Assembly (NCBI RefSeq): GCF_023074835.1
Contig: NZ_JALLGW010000002.1
Location: 310,001-374,000, forward strand
DNA length: 64,000 nucleotides
Source of the DNA: Halomarina salina
Lineage (GTDB): Archaea > Halobacteriota > Halobacteria > Halobacteriales > Haloarculaceae
Reading direction: 5' to 3'
Shown here one piece after another: positions 16,176 to 24,915 of the stretch (positions are counted from its first letter, which is position 1; the number at the start of each line of letters is the position of its first letter). A model generated the notes under the pieces. The model searched no databases. It saw only the letters and a program-made list of their open reading frames with translations, and was not told where the DNA came from. Both the position numbers and the translations under genes were made by a program.

Positions 16176-16940
16176 TCACTTCGGCGGACGCAGGCGGTAG
16201 TACCGCCGGTTGAGTTCGAACATGTAGCCCTCGCGCATCGTCCGGAGGGCGGCGTAGGCGATGAACCCCGCGACCGGCGGGAGCAGGAACGTCAGGTCGA
16301 ACAGCAGGTGCGGGTCCATCGGGGCGAGGTTCTTCACCGACAGCGCCGCGACGGTGAACGAGAACACGACACCCGTGACGCCGACGGCCGCCCAGAACGG
16401 CTGCTCGACGGGACGGCGAGCGCTCCCCTTGTTGAGGAACGGGACGATGGAGATGAAGCCGACGACGACGAGGTTCGCCAGCACACCGTACGTCCGGTCG
16501 GCCATCAGCTTCTGCCCGCCGAGGATGGCGAGGTCCGGGTTGAGCGGGCCGAGCTTGAGCAGGCCGAACGACCAGTAGAGATACCAGTCGGGCAGGATGA
16601 CTGCGGGCGTCTGGCTCGGGTTCGCGGGCGGCCCGATGTGGGGCGGGAGCGTCGCCGCGAGGAAGATCATCATCCCGGTGAAGAAGGAGGTGATGGCGAG
16701 ATTCCGGATCATCTCGTGGGGCCACGTGGGGAAGCCGAGGACGTCGCGCTCGACGTAGCTCGACTCCGTGCGAAGGTCCTGGTCCTCTCGACGGGAACGT
16801 TCGAAGTACTCGTAGGTCAGACGAGACAACCCCTGGGAGCGAGCCTTCCGGTCGCTCCACGTCGGAGTTTCGTCGTCCGGTGGGACGATACCGGTCCCGT
16901 CCGCCCGGACTTCCTCGTCCGTCTCGTCACTCGGCGCCAT
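16176..16940 (-). CDS. Cytochrome b C-terminal subunit (PetD-like)
   Basis: A 254-residue protein equal to the C-terminal part of cytochrome b. It shows about four helices, the quinol-site motif PDWYLYW (the PEWY motif with Asp for Glu) at about residue 130, and a long charged N-terminal extension of about 75 residues. It lacks heme His pairs, as expected, because these are in the separate N-terminal subunit. Together they form the quinol-oxidising core of a bc/b6f-type complex in the membrane. It is 282 nt after the N-terminal subunit gene, an unusually large gap for the operon. Confidence 0.9.
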   Translation of the reverse strand: MAPSDETDEEVRADGTGIVPPDDETPTWSDRKARSQGLSRLTYEYFERSRREDQDLRTESSYVERDVLGFPTWPHEMIRNLAITSFFTGMMIFLAATLPPHIGPPANPSQTPAVILPDWYLYWSFGLLKLGPLNPDLAILGGQKLMADRTYGVLANLVVVGFISIVPFLNKGSARRPVEQPFWAAVGVTGVVFSFTVAALSVKNLAPMDPHLLFDLTFLLPPVAGFIAYAALRTMREGYMFELNRRYYRLRPPK

Positions 16941-17222
16941 TACTACGAAACGCTAGCCACCGACCGGGTATCAAGGTTGTGTTAGCCGCCCCACGAGTCG
17001 ACCGCTCTCGTCGGGTTCCGACCGGACCGCGCCGTCGTGGCGGCACGAACGCGTCTTCGGTGTCGAACCGGAATGACGGCCGGACCGACGATTCGGGCGA
17101 GCGGAGCGTACACTCCGGAGTAGTGAGTCGAGAGCAGTGGGCCGAAGTGAACGTGGTGGACGCGAGACGGGAGTGAAACGAACCGGCAGCACCGAGTAGC
17201 CCGGACGCAGTGGGCGACCGAA
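16941..17222. other. 282-nt gap between the two cytochrome b genes
   Basis: No convincing protein frame is seen. A TTGATACC-like box near 16963 on the minus strand, about 28 nt before the downstream start, could be an internal promoter for the C-terminal cytochrome b gene. Confidence 0.45.
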
Positions 17223-18032
17223 TCAGTGCGGTTCGGCGATGCCCTGCATCCAGACGATGCCGATGTGGACGGCGATGAGCGCCGTCGCGATGAACGGGAG
17301 CAGGAAGACGTGGATGATGTACATCCGCTGGAGCGTCGACTGGCTCAGCGAGAACCCGCCGAACAGCAACTGGGCGACCCACTCGCCCGCCAGCGGTATC
17401 GAGAGCGCCATCTCGACGCCGATCTGCCCGGCCCAGAACGCGAGCTGGTCCCACGGCAGCAGGTAGCCCGTGTACCCGAACACCATCGTCAGCGAGATGA
17501 GGACGATGCCGAGGATCCAGTTCAGTTCGCGCGGTTCCTTGTACGCGCCGGTGAAGTACACCCGCAGCATGTGCAGGAACACCGCGGCGACCATCACCTG
17601 CGCCGACCATCTGTGGAGCGACCGGAGGAAGAACCCGAAGTTCAACTCCGTCATGATGAGGGTGATGGACTGGTAGGCAACCGTCACCGACCCTTCCGAC
17701 CCGGCGGCTGCCGTCGACGGCGAGTAGTAGAAACCCAGTAAGGCCCCGCTTATCGCCGCGACGACGTACGCGAGGGTACTGAACGACCCGAGCGCGTACA
17801 GCGGGTACCAGTACCAGAACTTGTTGTCGAGGTTGTACTGTTCGGTGTGGCTCTTCGGCATCTGGAGGTTCGCCTTGTAGTAGAGGTCCTCCAGAATCTC
17901 GAGGTAGTCGACGATACGAAGCCGCCTGTCGAGCCAGATGAGCATCGTGAGATACCCCCGCTCGACGGGCGAGAGGTCGCGGCCTTTCATCCAGCCGCCG
18001 TGGTCGTGGTCGTCCTTGCGTTCCAGGCTCAT
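17223..18032 (-). CDS. Cytochrome b N-terminal subunit (PetB-like, di-heme)
   Basis: A 269-residue four-helix subunit. The four heme ligands are H140 and H154 in the second helix (14 apart) and H241 and H256 in the fourth (15 apart). A 15-residue spacing in the fourth helix is the cytochrome b6 pattern rather than the 14 of bc1. GYLLPWDQ lies in the quinol-site region. It carries electrons across the membrane from quinol oxidation. It lies 29 nt after the Rieske gene and is split from its C-terminal partner, as in b6f complexes. Confidence 0.93.
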   Translation of the reverse strand: MSLERKDDHDHGGWMKGRDLSPVERGYLTMLIWLDRRLRIVDYLEILEDLYYKANLQMPKSHTEQYNLDNKFWYWYPLYALGSFSTLAYVVAAISGALLGFYYSPSTAAAGSEGSVTVAYQSITLIMTELNFGFFLRSLHRWSAQVMVAAVFLHMLRVYFTGAYKEPRELNWILGIVLISLTMVFGYTGYLLPWDQLAFWAGQIGVEMALSIPLAGEWVAQLLFGGFSLSQSTLQRMYIIHVFLLPFIATALIAVHIGIVWMQGIAEPH

Positions 18033-18061
18033 TGTGTGTTGCTAGTGTGGGAGTGGTTTGA

Positions 18062-18904
18062 TTATTCCGGACGGGGCAGCGCCACGAACGACTTCTCGAC
18101 GATCTCGAACGGGTCGTACACCGACTGGTGGCACTGGCAGTAGACGTAGTTCTCGGCACCGAAGTTGGCCGACTGCGCGTACCCCTTGTAGGCGGGGACA
18201 CAGCAGAAGTGGGTGCACTTGTCGAGCCACGCCATCACGCCCTGCGACGTCGCGGCCTCCATGAACGGGTCGTTCGCGGCCAGTTCCTCGACCTGTGGCG
18301 CACGCAGCACCTGCACCGGGATGGTGTTCTCCGTCCCGTCGGAGCGCCAGGTCGCCATCGCGGGCTTGCCGAGGCCGCCCGCACCGACGCTGTTGGCGTA
18401 GGACTCGTAGTCCGAGAAGTCCTCGATGTTGAGCGGGTCGCCGCCCTCGTACACCTCGGTCTGCCACTCGTAGGCGGGCGGCGGCGACCCGGACGCCTTG
18501 AACGTGTTGTCCTGGTCGGCCCCCGGCTCGATGCCGGCGTAGGTCTGGACGCCGCAGTACTGGAACCACTCCGTGGAGTACGTCACCCCACCCATCTCCA
18601 TCTGGGCGACCTCGATGGTCTGACCACCCTCTTCGACCTCCTTCACCTCCGGCCAGACACCGCTGATAGTGCCGTCGTCGGCGATGTCGACCGGGATGAT
18701 GGGCATCCCGCGCGGTGCGGGGCCATCGGTGTTGGCGATTCCTTTGAACGTCGTGATACCACCGCCGGACCCGGAGCGGTTCGTGGCGGACCCGAGGGCC
18801 GCCGCCGCACCAGTCCCGACGCCTGCGAGCGCTCCGGCACCGACGACGCCCTTGACGAAGCGTCGGCGGCCGGTCTGACTCGGATACTTGTCGTCGTCTG
18901 CCAT
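18062..18904 (-). CDS. Rieske iron-sulfur protein
   Basis: A 280-residue protein with a twin-arginine signal (GRRRFVKG, then a hydrophobic stretch to about residue 38), so it is exported folded and probably stays anchored by this helix. The 2Fe-2S ligands are in CTHFCC and CQCHQS in the last third. A large insert (about residues 60-180), including YSTEWFQYCGVQTY, precedes the cluster domain. It takes electrons from quinol bound to cytochrome b. It lies 2 nt after the small upstream membrane gene in the operon. Confidence 0.93.
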   Translation of the reverse strand: MADDDKYPSQTGRRRFVKGVVGAGALAGVGTGAAAALGSATNRSGSGGGITTFKGIANTDGPAPRGMPIIPVDIADDGTISGVWPEVKEVEEGGQTIEVAQMEMGGVTYSTEWFQYCGVQTYAGIEPGADQDNTFKASGSPPPAYEWQTEVYEGGDPLNIEDFSDYESYANSVGAGGLGKPAMATWRSDGTENTIPVQVLRAPQVEELAANDPFMEAATSQGVMAWLDKCTHFCCVPAYKGYAQSANFGAENYVYCQCHQSVYDPFEIVEKSFVALPRPE

Positions 18905-18906
18905 TG

Positions 18907-19293
18907 TTATCGTTTGTAGTAGGGGTAGACCGCTCGTTTCACGCTATCCCACGCGTTGCCGCCCATCTGTCGACCCTCCATGTCCTCCTCGCGGATGTAG
19001 AGGTCCTCCCACTTGCGCCGACGCTTCTTGACGATCATCACGTCGGGGAGGAACTCCTTCCGGTACAGCAGGAGGACGAACGCGAGGTCGACGAAGATGA
19101 CCGCGAGGATGCTCCCGAGGAACATGTTCCCGAACTCGTCGAACCCCCACCCGGTCGCCAGTCCGTAGCTGAACATCCCGACGAAGACGATCTCGATGAG
19201 CGTCAGCAGGACGATGGCGATGGCCGCGGCGGTCGACTCGCGCGGCGGTTCGTACCGGTGGATGTCCCCGTAGCTCTTGCTGCTCGAACTCAT
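18907..19293 (-). CDS. Two-helix membrane protein upstream of the Rieske gene
   Basis: A 128-residue protein with helices at about 22-45 and 52-75, a basic KKRRRKWEDLY stretch and a C-terminal half with YYKR at the very end. I recall it as DUF7318 type (unchecked). It overlaps the preceding small Tat-signal gene by 4 nt (ATGA) and ends 2 nt before the Rieske start. Its position between secreted components suggests a small subunit or assembly factor of the complex; this is inference. Confidence 0.8.
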   Translation of the reverse strand: MSSSSKSYGDIHRYEPPRESTAAAIAIVLLTLIEIVFVGMFSYGLATGWGFDEFGNMFLGSILAVIFVDLAFVLLLYRKEFLPDVMIVKKRRRKWEDLYIREEDMEGRQMGGNAWDSVKRAVYPYYKR

Positions 19294-19502
19294 CGGAGAC
19301 CACCCGCGGCGAGGGTCGGACCGGTCTGGTCCGTCGCGTTCGACAGGCGGTCGCCGACGAGGCCGGCCCCATCGCCCCGGCCGCTGGCGTCTCCGCCACT
19401 GGCGATACCACCGGCGTCGTCACCCGCCCGGGCGACGGCGAACCAGGTGGCAGCGACGGCCCCAGCGCCGCCGCCCACCAGAAGAGATTCCCGTCTAGTC
19501 AT
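19290..19502 (-). CDS. Small protein with twin-arginine-like signal in the cytochrome b operon
   Basis: A 70-residue protein from the ATG at 19502 (a second ATG at 19508 adds Met-Cys). TRRESLL followed by a Gly/Ala-rich hydrophobic stretch gives a twin-arginine-like signal or a single membrane anchor. The rest is polar and glycine-rich with no metal ligand. Its stop overlaps the next start (ATGA), which makes the gene credible despite its size. Function unknown; possibly a small exported subunit. Confidence 0.65.
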   Translation of the reverse strand: MTRRESLLVGGGAGAVAATWFAVARAGDDAGGIASGGDASGRGDGAGLVGDRLSNATDQTGPTLAAGGLR

Positions 19503-19569
19503 GCACATCTGAATTCCGGTCCGGGTTCGTATAAACCCACCGAACACGTCTACAGGGTCGCTACCGGCC

Positions 19570-20463
19570 TCAAGCGGCGTCTTCAGTGGAATCGTCTTCG
19601 GCGTTCGCGAGTCGGCCCTCGGCCTCCAGCTCGTCGAGAAACGCGGGGCGCTCGTCGGAGTCGAGACCGATTGCCCGCAGGCGGTTCCGGTACTCCTCCG
19701 CACGGAACTTGTCGGAGAGTCTCGCGTTGGCGACGACGAAGAACAGCAGGACGCCGATGACGACGAACCCCAGCCCGGCGACGAGGGCGACCAGCCACGA
19801 CTGACCCAGGTCGACGACCAGCGGCGAGAAGACGAGGCCGACGCCCATCAGGAGCTGTACCGCCGCGACGACCTGCAGCACCTGGTGGCCCAGGTCACCG
19901 CCGCCCTCGGGCACCTCCAGCGGCGTGGGCAGCACCTCGCCGTCGGGCATCTCCGCCACCTCGTACTCCTCCATCGACGCGAGCGCTACCGAGGGCTTCA
20001 CGTCCCGGAGGACGGTTCCCATCCCCTCGACGGTGCCGTCTCCGTAGACCACCGCGTAGCCCTCGTCGGAGTACGCGACGAGGCGCTCGGGGTCCTCGAA
20101 CCGCTCGATACGGGCGAAGACGTCCCGGTCGAGCACCCGGTTCTTCAGGTCGGCTTCGAGGCGGTCGAGCAGTTCCGTCCCGGTGATCCACGACTCCGGG
20201 TCGAAGACGGCGTCCCACTCGCGGGCGGTCATCTGCTCCATGTCCTGCGGGCCGAAGTTGTCGAAGTCGTACTTCTCCTCGACCTGCGCCCGGAGTTCCT
20301 CCACCGAGAGGTCGTCCTCGTCGCGTTGCGGGTCGTCTGCGGCGTTCTCCGCGCTGTCGGCGGGACGCTCCTCGCGTCCGGCCTCGCCGTCACCGGCGGT
20401 GCCCGTCGAGTCGACGGCGTCGCTCTCGTCGTCGGAACGGGCGGCAGACGGCCCATCAGCCAT
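19570..20463 (-). CDS. First gene of the cytochrome b operon, acidic protein with C-terminal membrane anchor
   Basis: A 297-residue protein. The first 70 residues are very acidic and disordered. A folded middle follows, with YDFDNFGPQDMEQM and SWITGTELLDRLEADL. Two helices lie at about 185-205 and 210-235, with a charged tail. I recall it as DUF7319 type (unchecked). A TATA-like box at 20486-20494 lies 27 nt upstream, marking it as the operon's first gene. The cytoplasmic domain could assist assembly of cytochrome b; no enzyme motif is visible. Confidence 0.8.
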   Translation of the reverse strand: MADGPSAARSDDESDAVDSTGTAGDGEAGREERPADSAENAADDPQRDEDDLSVEELRAQVEEKYDFDNFGPQDMEQMTAREWDAVFDPESWITGTELLDRLEADLKNRVLDRDVFARIERFEDPERLVAYSDEGYAVVYGDGTVEGMGTVLRDVKPSVALASMEEYEVAEMPDGEVLPTPLEVPEGGGDLGHQVLQVVAAVQLLMGVGLVFSPLVVDLGQSWLVALVAGLGFVVIGVLLFFVVANARLSDKFRAEEYRNRLRAIGLDSDERPAFLDELEAEGRLANAEDDSTEDAA

Positions 20464-20485
20464 ACGCGCGAGTAGGGTCGGCCGG

Positions 20486-20494
20486 CCTAAAGAC
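20486..20494 (-). promoter_or_regulatory. TATA-like box of the cytochrome b/Rieske operon
   Basis: On the minus strand it reads GTCTTTAGG, 27 nt before the ATG at 20463, and is the only good promoter candidate ahead of the operon. Confidence 0.5.
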
Positions 20495-20624
20495 GTTGCG
20501 ACGCCGCCCGCAGCGGGTTTCCGGACCCTGTTCGTCACCCTCGGCGTGCTCCCCGTCGGCTGGACCGTGACGAGCCACACGGGGAATCCGGCACGCTGAA
20601 GCGCCCGCCAGTCGAATCCCGTGT

Positions 20625-21119
20625 ATGTTCGGCCTCAGCGAGGTCCAGACCGCGACGCTCGTCGCGTGCTCCGTCTCGCTCAGCTTCCCCCTCCTGCTCT
20701 ACGGCGCGTGGATAATGATAGAGGCCGAGGCGGTGACGTGGGACGTGCTGACCTACCACCTGAAGTTCATCGTCACCGGACTCGCGCTCACGACGGTACC
20801 GCTGGTCACCTGGATGCTGCCCCGTCTGGCCAGTCAGTTCGGGGACGGCCTCGCCGTCGTCCACGCCTTCCTCGGCCTGCAGGCGTACGCGATGCTCGCG
20901 TTCGGCGGGACCGGAATCGTCCGCATCTTCCGGGCGAAGTACGAACACGACCTCTACCACGACTACGACGAGGAAGTGCTGCTCGACGAGATCGGCGACG
21001 AGAACATGCGGTTCTGGCGACGACGCCTCCGCGTCGGCGTCTTCGGCTACGTCCTCTTCTGGCTCCTCGCCTACATCGTCGGCATCGGACGATTCCTCCT
21101 CCAGTACGATATTCTCTGA
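20625..21119 (+). CDS. Four-helix membrane protein divergent from the cytochrome b operon
   Basis: A 164-residue protein with about four helices (10-32, 42-65, 75-100 and 135-160) and an acidic loop HDYDEEVLLDEIGDE. Several His and Trp residues lie in or near helices. I recall it as DUF7321 type (unchecked). It shares the divergent promoter region with the operon, so joint control is likely. A link to the respiratory complex is inferred from position only. Confidence 0.78.
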   Translation: MFGLSEVQTATLVACSVSLSFPLLLYGAWIMIEAEAVTWDVLTYHLKFIVTGLALTTVPLVTWMLPRLASQFGDGLAVVHAFLGLQAYAMLAFGGTGIVRIFRAKYEHDLYHDYDEEVLLDEIGDENMRFWRRRLRVGVFGYVLFWLLAYIVGIGRFLLQYDIL

Positions 21120-21175
21120 GCAGAGGGTCGAAAAGTCGCCGTCCGTCCGTCACCGGTCCTCAGTCACCGAGCGAC

Positions 21176-21859
21176 TCACCACTGCTCGCCGCTGGCGAGG
21201 TCTACCTCCGAATCGAGCTTCGACGACGGGCAGATGTCCGCCAGCACGCACGCCGAGCAGTCCGGGTTCCGAGCGTCGCAGACCGCTCGCCCGTGGTCGA
21301 TGAGCAGGTGGGTGAACTGCTGCCAGTGCGCCTCGGGGACGACCGGCAGCAGGTCCGTCTCGATGTGCTCGGGCGACTCCTCCTCGGTCAGGCCGAGTCG
21401 CCGCGAGAGCCGCTGGACGTGCGTGTCGACGACGATTCCCTCGACGACGTCGTGGCCGTGCTGGAGGACGACGTTCGCCGTCTTCCGCCCCACACCGGGG
21501 AGGTCCGTCAGCGCCGACATGGTGTCCGGCACCTCGCCGTCGTGGTCCTCGACGATGCGCTCGCCGATGCCCTGCAGGTAGCTCCCCTTGTTGTTGTGGA
21601 ACGTGATGCCGTAGATGGCGTCGGCGAGTTCCTCCTCGGTCGCGTTCGCGTAGTCCTCCGGCGTTCGGTAGGTCTCGAAGAGGTCCGCGGTGACCTCGTT
21701 GACGCGTTCGTCGGTACACTGCGCGGAGAGGACGACCGCTATCAGCAGTTCGAGTCGGTTCGAGTACCGGAGCGAGATGGTCGAGTCGGGGTACTCCTCC
21801 TGCAACCGGTCGACGACTGCTTCGGCCTGTTCCTCCCGCGAGTCGAGGGGGACGCCCAT
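21176..21859 (-). CDS. nth: Endonuclease III (DNA glycosylase/AP lyase)
   Basis: A 227-residue base-excision repair enzyme. The helix-hairpin-helix LPGVGRKTA holds the catalytic Lys at K126, and the catalytic Asp is D145 (VVDTHV). The 4Fe-4S cluster Cys residues are C194, C201, C204 and C210, with the exact spacing C-x6-C-x2-C-x5-C. It removes oxidised pyrimidines and cuts the resulting abasic site. Length is normal for the family. It is followed upstream by the EMC3-like gene on the same strand about 106 nt away. Confidence 0.96.
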   Translation of the reverse strand: MGVPLDSREEQAEAVVDRLQEEYPDSTISLRYSNRLELLIAVVLSAQCTDERVNEVTADLFETYRTPEDYANATEEELADAIYGITFHNNKGSYLQGIGERIVEDHDGEVPDTMSALTDLPGVGRKTANVVLQHGHDVVEGIVVDTHVQRLSRRLGLTEEESPEHIETDLLPVVPEAHWQQFTHLLIDHGRAVCDARNPDCSACVLADICPSSKLDSEVDLASGEQW

Positions 21860-21965
21860 ACCGAGACGGGGGAGCGACGGGACTTCGGTGTTGTCGTTCG
21901 CGCGGGCACCGAACCAGGTCGACGGCCGACTCGGTTCGGGCCGGCTCGGTTCGGGCCGGTCCGGC

Positions 21966-22775
21966 TCAGGCCGCCACGCGGTCGACCGTCCGGCGGAGCG
22001 TCGTCCCGGCGACGACGGAGCAGACGAAGTACCACGCCATCCACGCCTGTATCGGTCCGAGGACTCGCGCCGTCCAGACGACGCGCCCGACGAGGGGGTA
22101 CATCGGAGCGACCGGCGTCACCGCCGCCGCGGGCGACGCGACCAGCCACGACAGCCAGAGGAAGACGGGAACCGTGACGAGCATCGTCCAGACGAGCGGC
22201 CGGAACTGGGCCTTGAGCGCGGCGAACTGCTCGCGGGCGAGCGCCTTCTTCCGCGCTTCGAGTCGCTCGACGACGGCGTCGTCGCCACGTTCCCGGGCGG
22301 CGTCGAGGCGCTCGTCCAGGTCGCGAAGTCGCTCGCGGTCCGGTGGCGAGACGTCACCGCCCATCCGACGACGGACGGCCGTGGATACGCCGGCCGTCGC
22401 GACCGCGAGGCCGAGGACGACCACCGCGAACGGGAGGGCGGCCTGCACGGGGCCGAGGGCGACGTTCAGCGTCGACCCGACGAACGACCCCAGGGGGCCG
22501 ACCTGGTAGCCCGCGAGGAGACAGAGCGCGCCGATTCCCGCCGCCTTGTCCGCGCTGGACCAGCCCCGGTCGGCTGCCTCGTCGGCGAGTACGAACCCCT
22601 CGCCGTCGGGGACGAGCGTCCCGTCGGCGAGGAGGCGACCCCACTGCTCGGCCTCGACGGCGTCGCGCACGTCGTCGTACTGCAGGGGACCGTCGTGTTC
22701 GGCGGCGCGTTCGCGGACGACTCGGTCGGCCGCGGGCTCGTCGCGGTTCGCGGCGTCGGCTGGAGGGCCTGACAT
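21966..22775 (-). CDS. EMC3/TMCO1 family (DUF106) membrane insertase homologue
   Basis: A 269-residue protein of the Oxa1 superfamily, archaeal branch. After a soluble N-terminal 75 residues come a helix pair (about 80-130), a charged coiled coil rich in Arg/Glu (DERLDAARERGDDA, about 148-175), then the KALAREQFAALKAQFRPL stretch and three further helices. This arrangement of helices and cytoplasmic coiled coil is the Oxa1/EMC3 pattern. It probably helps insert membrane proteins. The start ATG at 22775 is used, because longer frames run into the divergent acetyltransferase. Confidence 0.85.
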   Translation of the reverse strand: MSGPPADAANRDEPAADRVVRERAAEHDGPLQYDDVRDAVEAEQWGRLLADGTLVPDGEGFVLADEAADRGWSSADKAAGIGALCLLAGYQVGPLGSFVGSTLNVALGPVQAALPFAVVVLGLAVATAGVSTAVRRRMGGDVSPPDRERLRDLDERLDAARERGDDAVVERLEARKKALAREQFAALKAQFRPLVWTMLVTVPVFLWLSWLVASPAAAVTPVAPMYPLVGRVVWTARVLGPIQAWMAWYFVCSVVAGTTLRRTVDRVAA

Positions 22776-22931
22776 ACCTCCCCGTGGAGCGCGCGGCCGT
22801 ATCAATCTACTGTCGAGTGAGCGGTCGACTGCCGCCCACGCCAGGGCGCGGCGAGCGCGTCCGTCGCCCGACCCGACAGCCCGAACTGTCGGATGGACCC
22901 GCCTAAGTCGCCGGCAGCGCTCGTCTCCGTC

Positions 22932-23459
22932 ATGTCCGGAGCGACGTTCCTCGGCGGCGACCGCGTCGAACTCAGAACCGTCGAGGCGGACGACCTCGAC
23001 TTCCTCCGCGAGACGACGAACCACCCCGACGTCCGGCGGAACCTCGGTTCCTCCACGCCCACGAACGGCCACGCCGAACGCGAGTGGTTCGAGCGGATGA
23101 GCGCCGACGACGACGCACAGTTCCTCGTCTGGGCGGACGACGAGCGCGTCGGAACCGTCGGCCTCCACGACTTCCGTCCGGGGTGGGGGCTGGCCGAGAC
23201 GGGCTACTTCTTCCACCCCGACCACTGGGGGAACGGCTACGCCACCGAGGCGCTCGAACTCGTCTGTGGGTACGGCTTCCGCGAGCGACGATTGAACAAG
23301 GTCGCCGCCCGCACGTTCGCCTTCAACGAGGCCTCGGGCCGGGTGCTGGAGAAGGTCGGGTTCAGCCAGGAGGGGACCCACCGCAACGAGGCGTTCGAAC
23401 GCGGGGAACACGTCGACCTGCTGTACTGGGGGCTGCTCGTCGACGAGTTCGACGACTGA
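22932..23459 (+). CDS. GNAT family N-acetyltransferase (RimJ/RimL type)
   Basis: A 175-residue acetyltransferase from the ATG at 22932; an in-frame ATG at 22893 would add 13 residues. The features are RTVEADDLDFLRE at the start, the acetyl-CoA loop ETGYFFHPDHWGNGYATEA (Gly-Asn-Gly in the pyrophosphate site), and NEASGRVLEKVGF near the end, as in RimJ-type enzymes. Members acetylate protein N-termini or small molecules. The target is unknown. It stands alone, divergent from the EMC3-like gene and convergent with glutamate dehydrogenase. Confidence 0.88.
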   Translation: MSGATFLGGDRVELRTVEADDLDFLRETTNHPDVRRNLGSSTPTNGHAEREWFERMSADDDAQFLVWADDERVGTVGLHDFRPGWGLAETGYFFHPDHWGNGYATEALELVCGYGFRERRLNKVAARTFAFNEASGRVLEKVGFSQEGTHRNEAFERGEHVDLLYWGLLVDEFDD

Positions 23460-23496
23460 GACGTGCGGACCGCGGGGAGAGGGGACGCCTGCCCGG

Positions 23497-24756
23497 TCAG
23501 ACGCCCCGGTAGCCGATGGCGTCGGCGATGCGGCCGACGGCGACGACGTGCGCCGCCTCGCGCAGGGTGACGTCGTGGCTCTCGCTCGCCGCGACCAGTT
23601 CCGCCCACGCGTCGAGCAGTTTCGACTCCAGTTCCCCGTGGACCTCCGGGAGCGACCAGCGACGGCGCGACCGGTCCTGGAGCCACTCGAAGTACGAGAC
23701 GGTGACGCCGCCCGCGTTGGCGAAGACGTCGGGGACGACCGGGACGCCGTTCGCCGCGAGGACGCGGTCCGCGGCGGGCGTCGTCGGCCCGTTCGCTCCC
23801 TCGACGACGAGCGACGCTCTGACGTCCGGCGCGTTCGCCTCGGTCAGCACCCCGCCGACGGCGGCGGGAATCAGCACGTCGACGTCGAGCGCGAGCAACT
23901 CGTCGTTCGTGAGCATCCGCGTGCGGTGGCCGGCGGTGTTGACGCGGCCGGACGAGGCGTCCTCGCAGAGCCCTGGTACGTCGAGACCGGTCGGGTCGTA
24001 GCAGCCACCGTCGACGTCGGAGACGGCGACGACGTCAGCGCCCCACTCGTGGAGGGTCCGGGCGGCGTGCTGTCCGACGGCTCCGAACCCCTGGACGGCG
24101 ACGGTGGCTCCCTCCAGGCCGACGTCGTAGTAGTCACACGCCTCTCGCGTCGCGATGGCGACGCTCCGACCGGGAGCCGCCGCGCGACCACGCGACCCGC
24201 CGACTGCGGGGGGCTTCCCGGTGACGACGCCGGGTCGTGGCTCGCCGGCCTGCGTCGAGTAGGCGTCCATGAACCACGCCATCGTCCGCTCGGACGTGCC
24301 CATGTCCGGAGCCGGGATGTCCGTGTTCGGCCCGATGACCTTCCGGAGTTCCTCGGCGAACCGGCGCGTGAGCCGTTCGTGCTCGGCGTCGCTCAGGTCG
24401 TCGGGGTCGACCGCGACGCCGCCCTTCGCGCCGCCGAACGGGAGGTCCAGCAGCGAGCACTTCAGCGTCATCAGGACGGCGAGCGCCGAGCACTCGTCCT
24501 CGTCGACGTCGAGGCTGTACCGCAGGCCGCCCTTGTACGGGCCGAGGACGTCGTTGTGCTGGACGCGGTAGCCGGTCACCACCTCGACGCGCCCGTCGTC
24601 GCGCCGGAACGGGACGCTCACCTTGTGGACCTGGTCGACGCTCTGGAGCAGGCACCGAACGTCGGGGTCGACGTCCAGGGAGACCGTCGCTACGTCGATC
24701 TGGTCGAGCGTGTCGTCGAGCAGGGATACGTCGGAGAGGAGTCGTGTGGAGCTCAT
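23497..24756 (-). CDS. Glutamate dehydrogenase (Glu/Leu/Phe/Val family)
   Basis: A 419-residue enzyme. The substrate-binding YKGGLRYSLDV and the catalytic Lys in LPFGGAKGGV are present, followed by DIPAPDMGT and the dinucleotide fold VQGFGAVGQH. It interconverts glutamate and 2-oxoglutarate with ammonia; coenzyme preference is not clear from what I can see. It is a hexameric cytoplasmic enzyme of normal length. An insertion-like segment VGGSRGRAAAPGRSVAI follows the TGKP motif. A TATA-like TTTATG box lies about 45 nt upstream, so this gene probably has a short leader. Confidence 0.93.
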   Translation of the reverse strand: MSSTRLLSDVSLLDDTLDQIDVATVSLDVDPDVRCLLQSVDQVHKVSVPFRRDDGRVEVVTGYRVQHNDVLGPYKGGLRYSLDVDEDECSALAVLMTLKCSLLDLPFGGAKGGVAVDPDDLSDAEHERLTRRFAEELRKVIGPNTDIPAPDMGTSERTMAWFMDAYSTQAGEPRPGVVTGKPPAVGGSRGRAAAPGRSVAIATREACDYYDVGLEGATVAVQGFGAVGQHAARTLHEWGADVVAVSDVDGGCYDPTGLDVPGLCEDASSGRVNTAGHRTRMLTNDELLALDVDVLIPAAVGGVLTEANAPDVRASLVVEGANGPTTPAADRVLAANGVPVVPDVFANAGGVTVSYFEWLQDRSRRRWSLPEVHGELESKLLDAWAELVAASESHDVTLREAAHVVAVGRIADAIGYRGV

Positions 24757-24915
24757 GATGAGAGGACGAACGTGTACGGCGACCCGCTACCACCAAGACA
24801 TACATAAACCTATAGCACGGTTAGGCGTGACAGGACGGTGGTAGCAACTCACTTACCGTCAAATCCCACAGAAATGTCCGAGAGAGTCGGACGTTCGTAG
24901 ACTGCGAGGGTGGCG

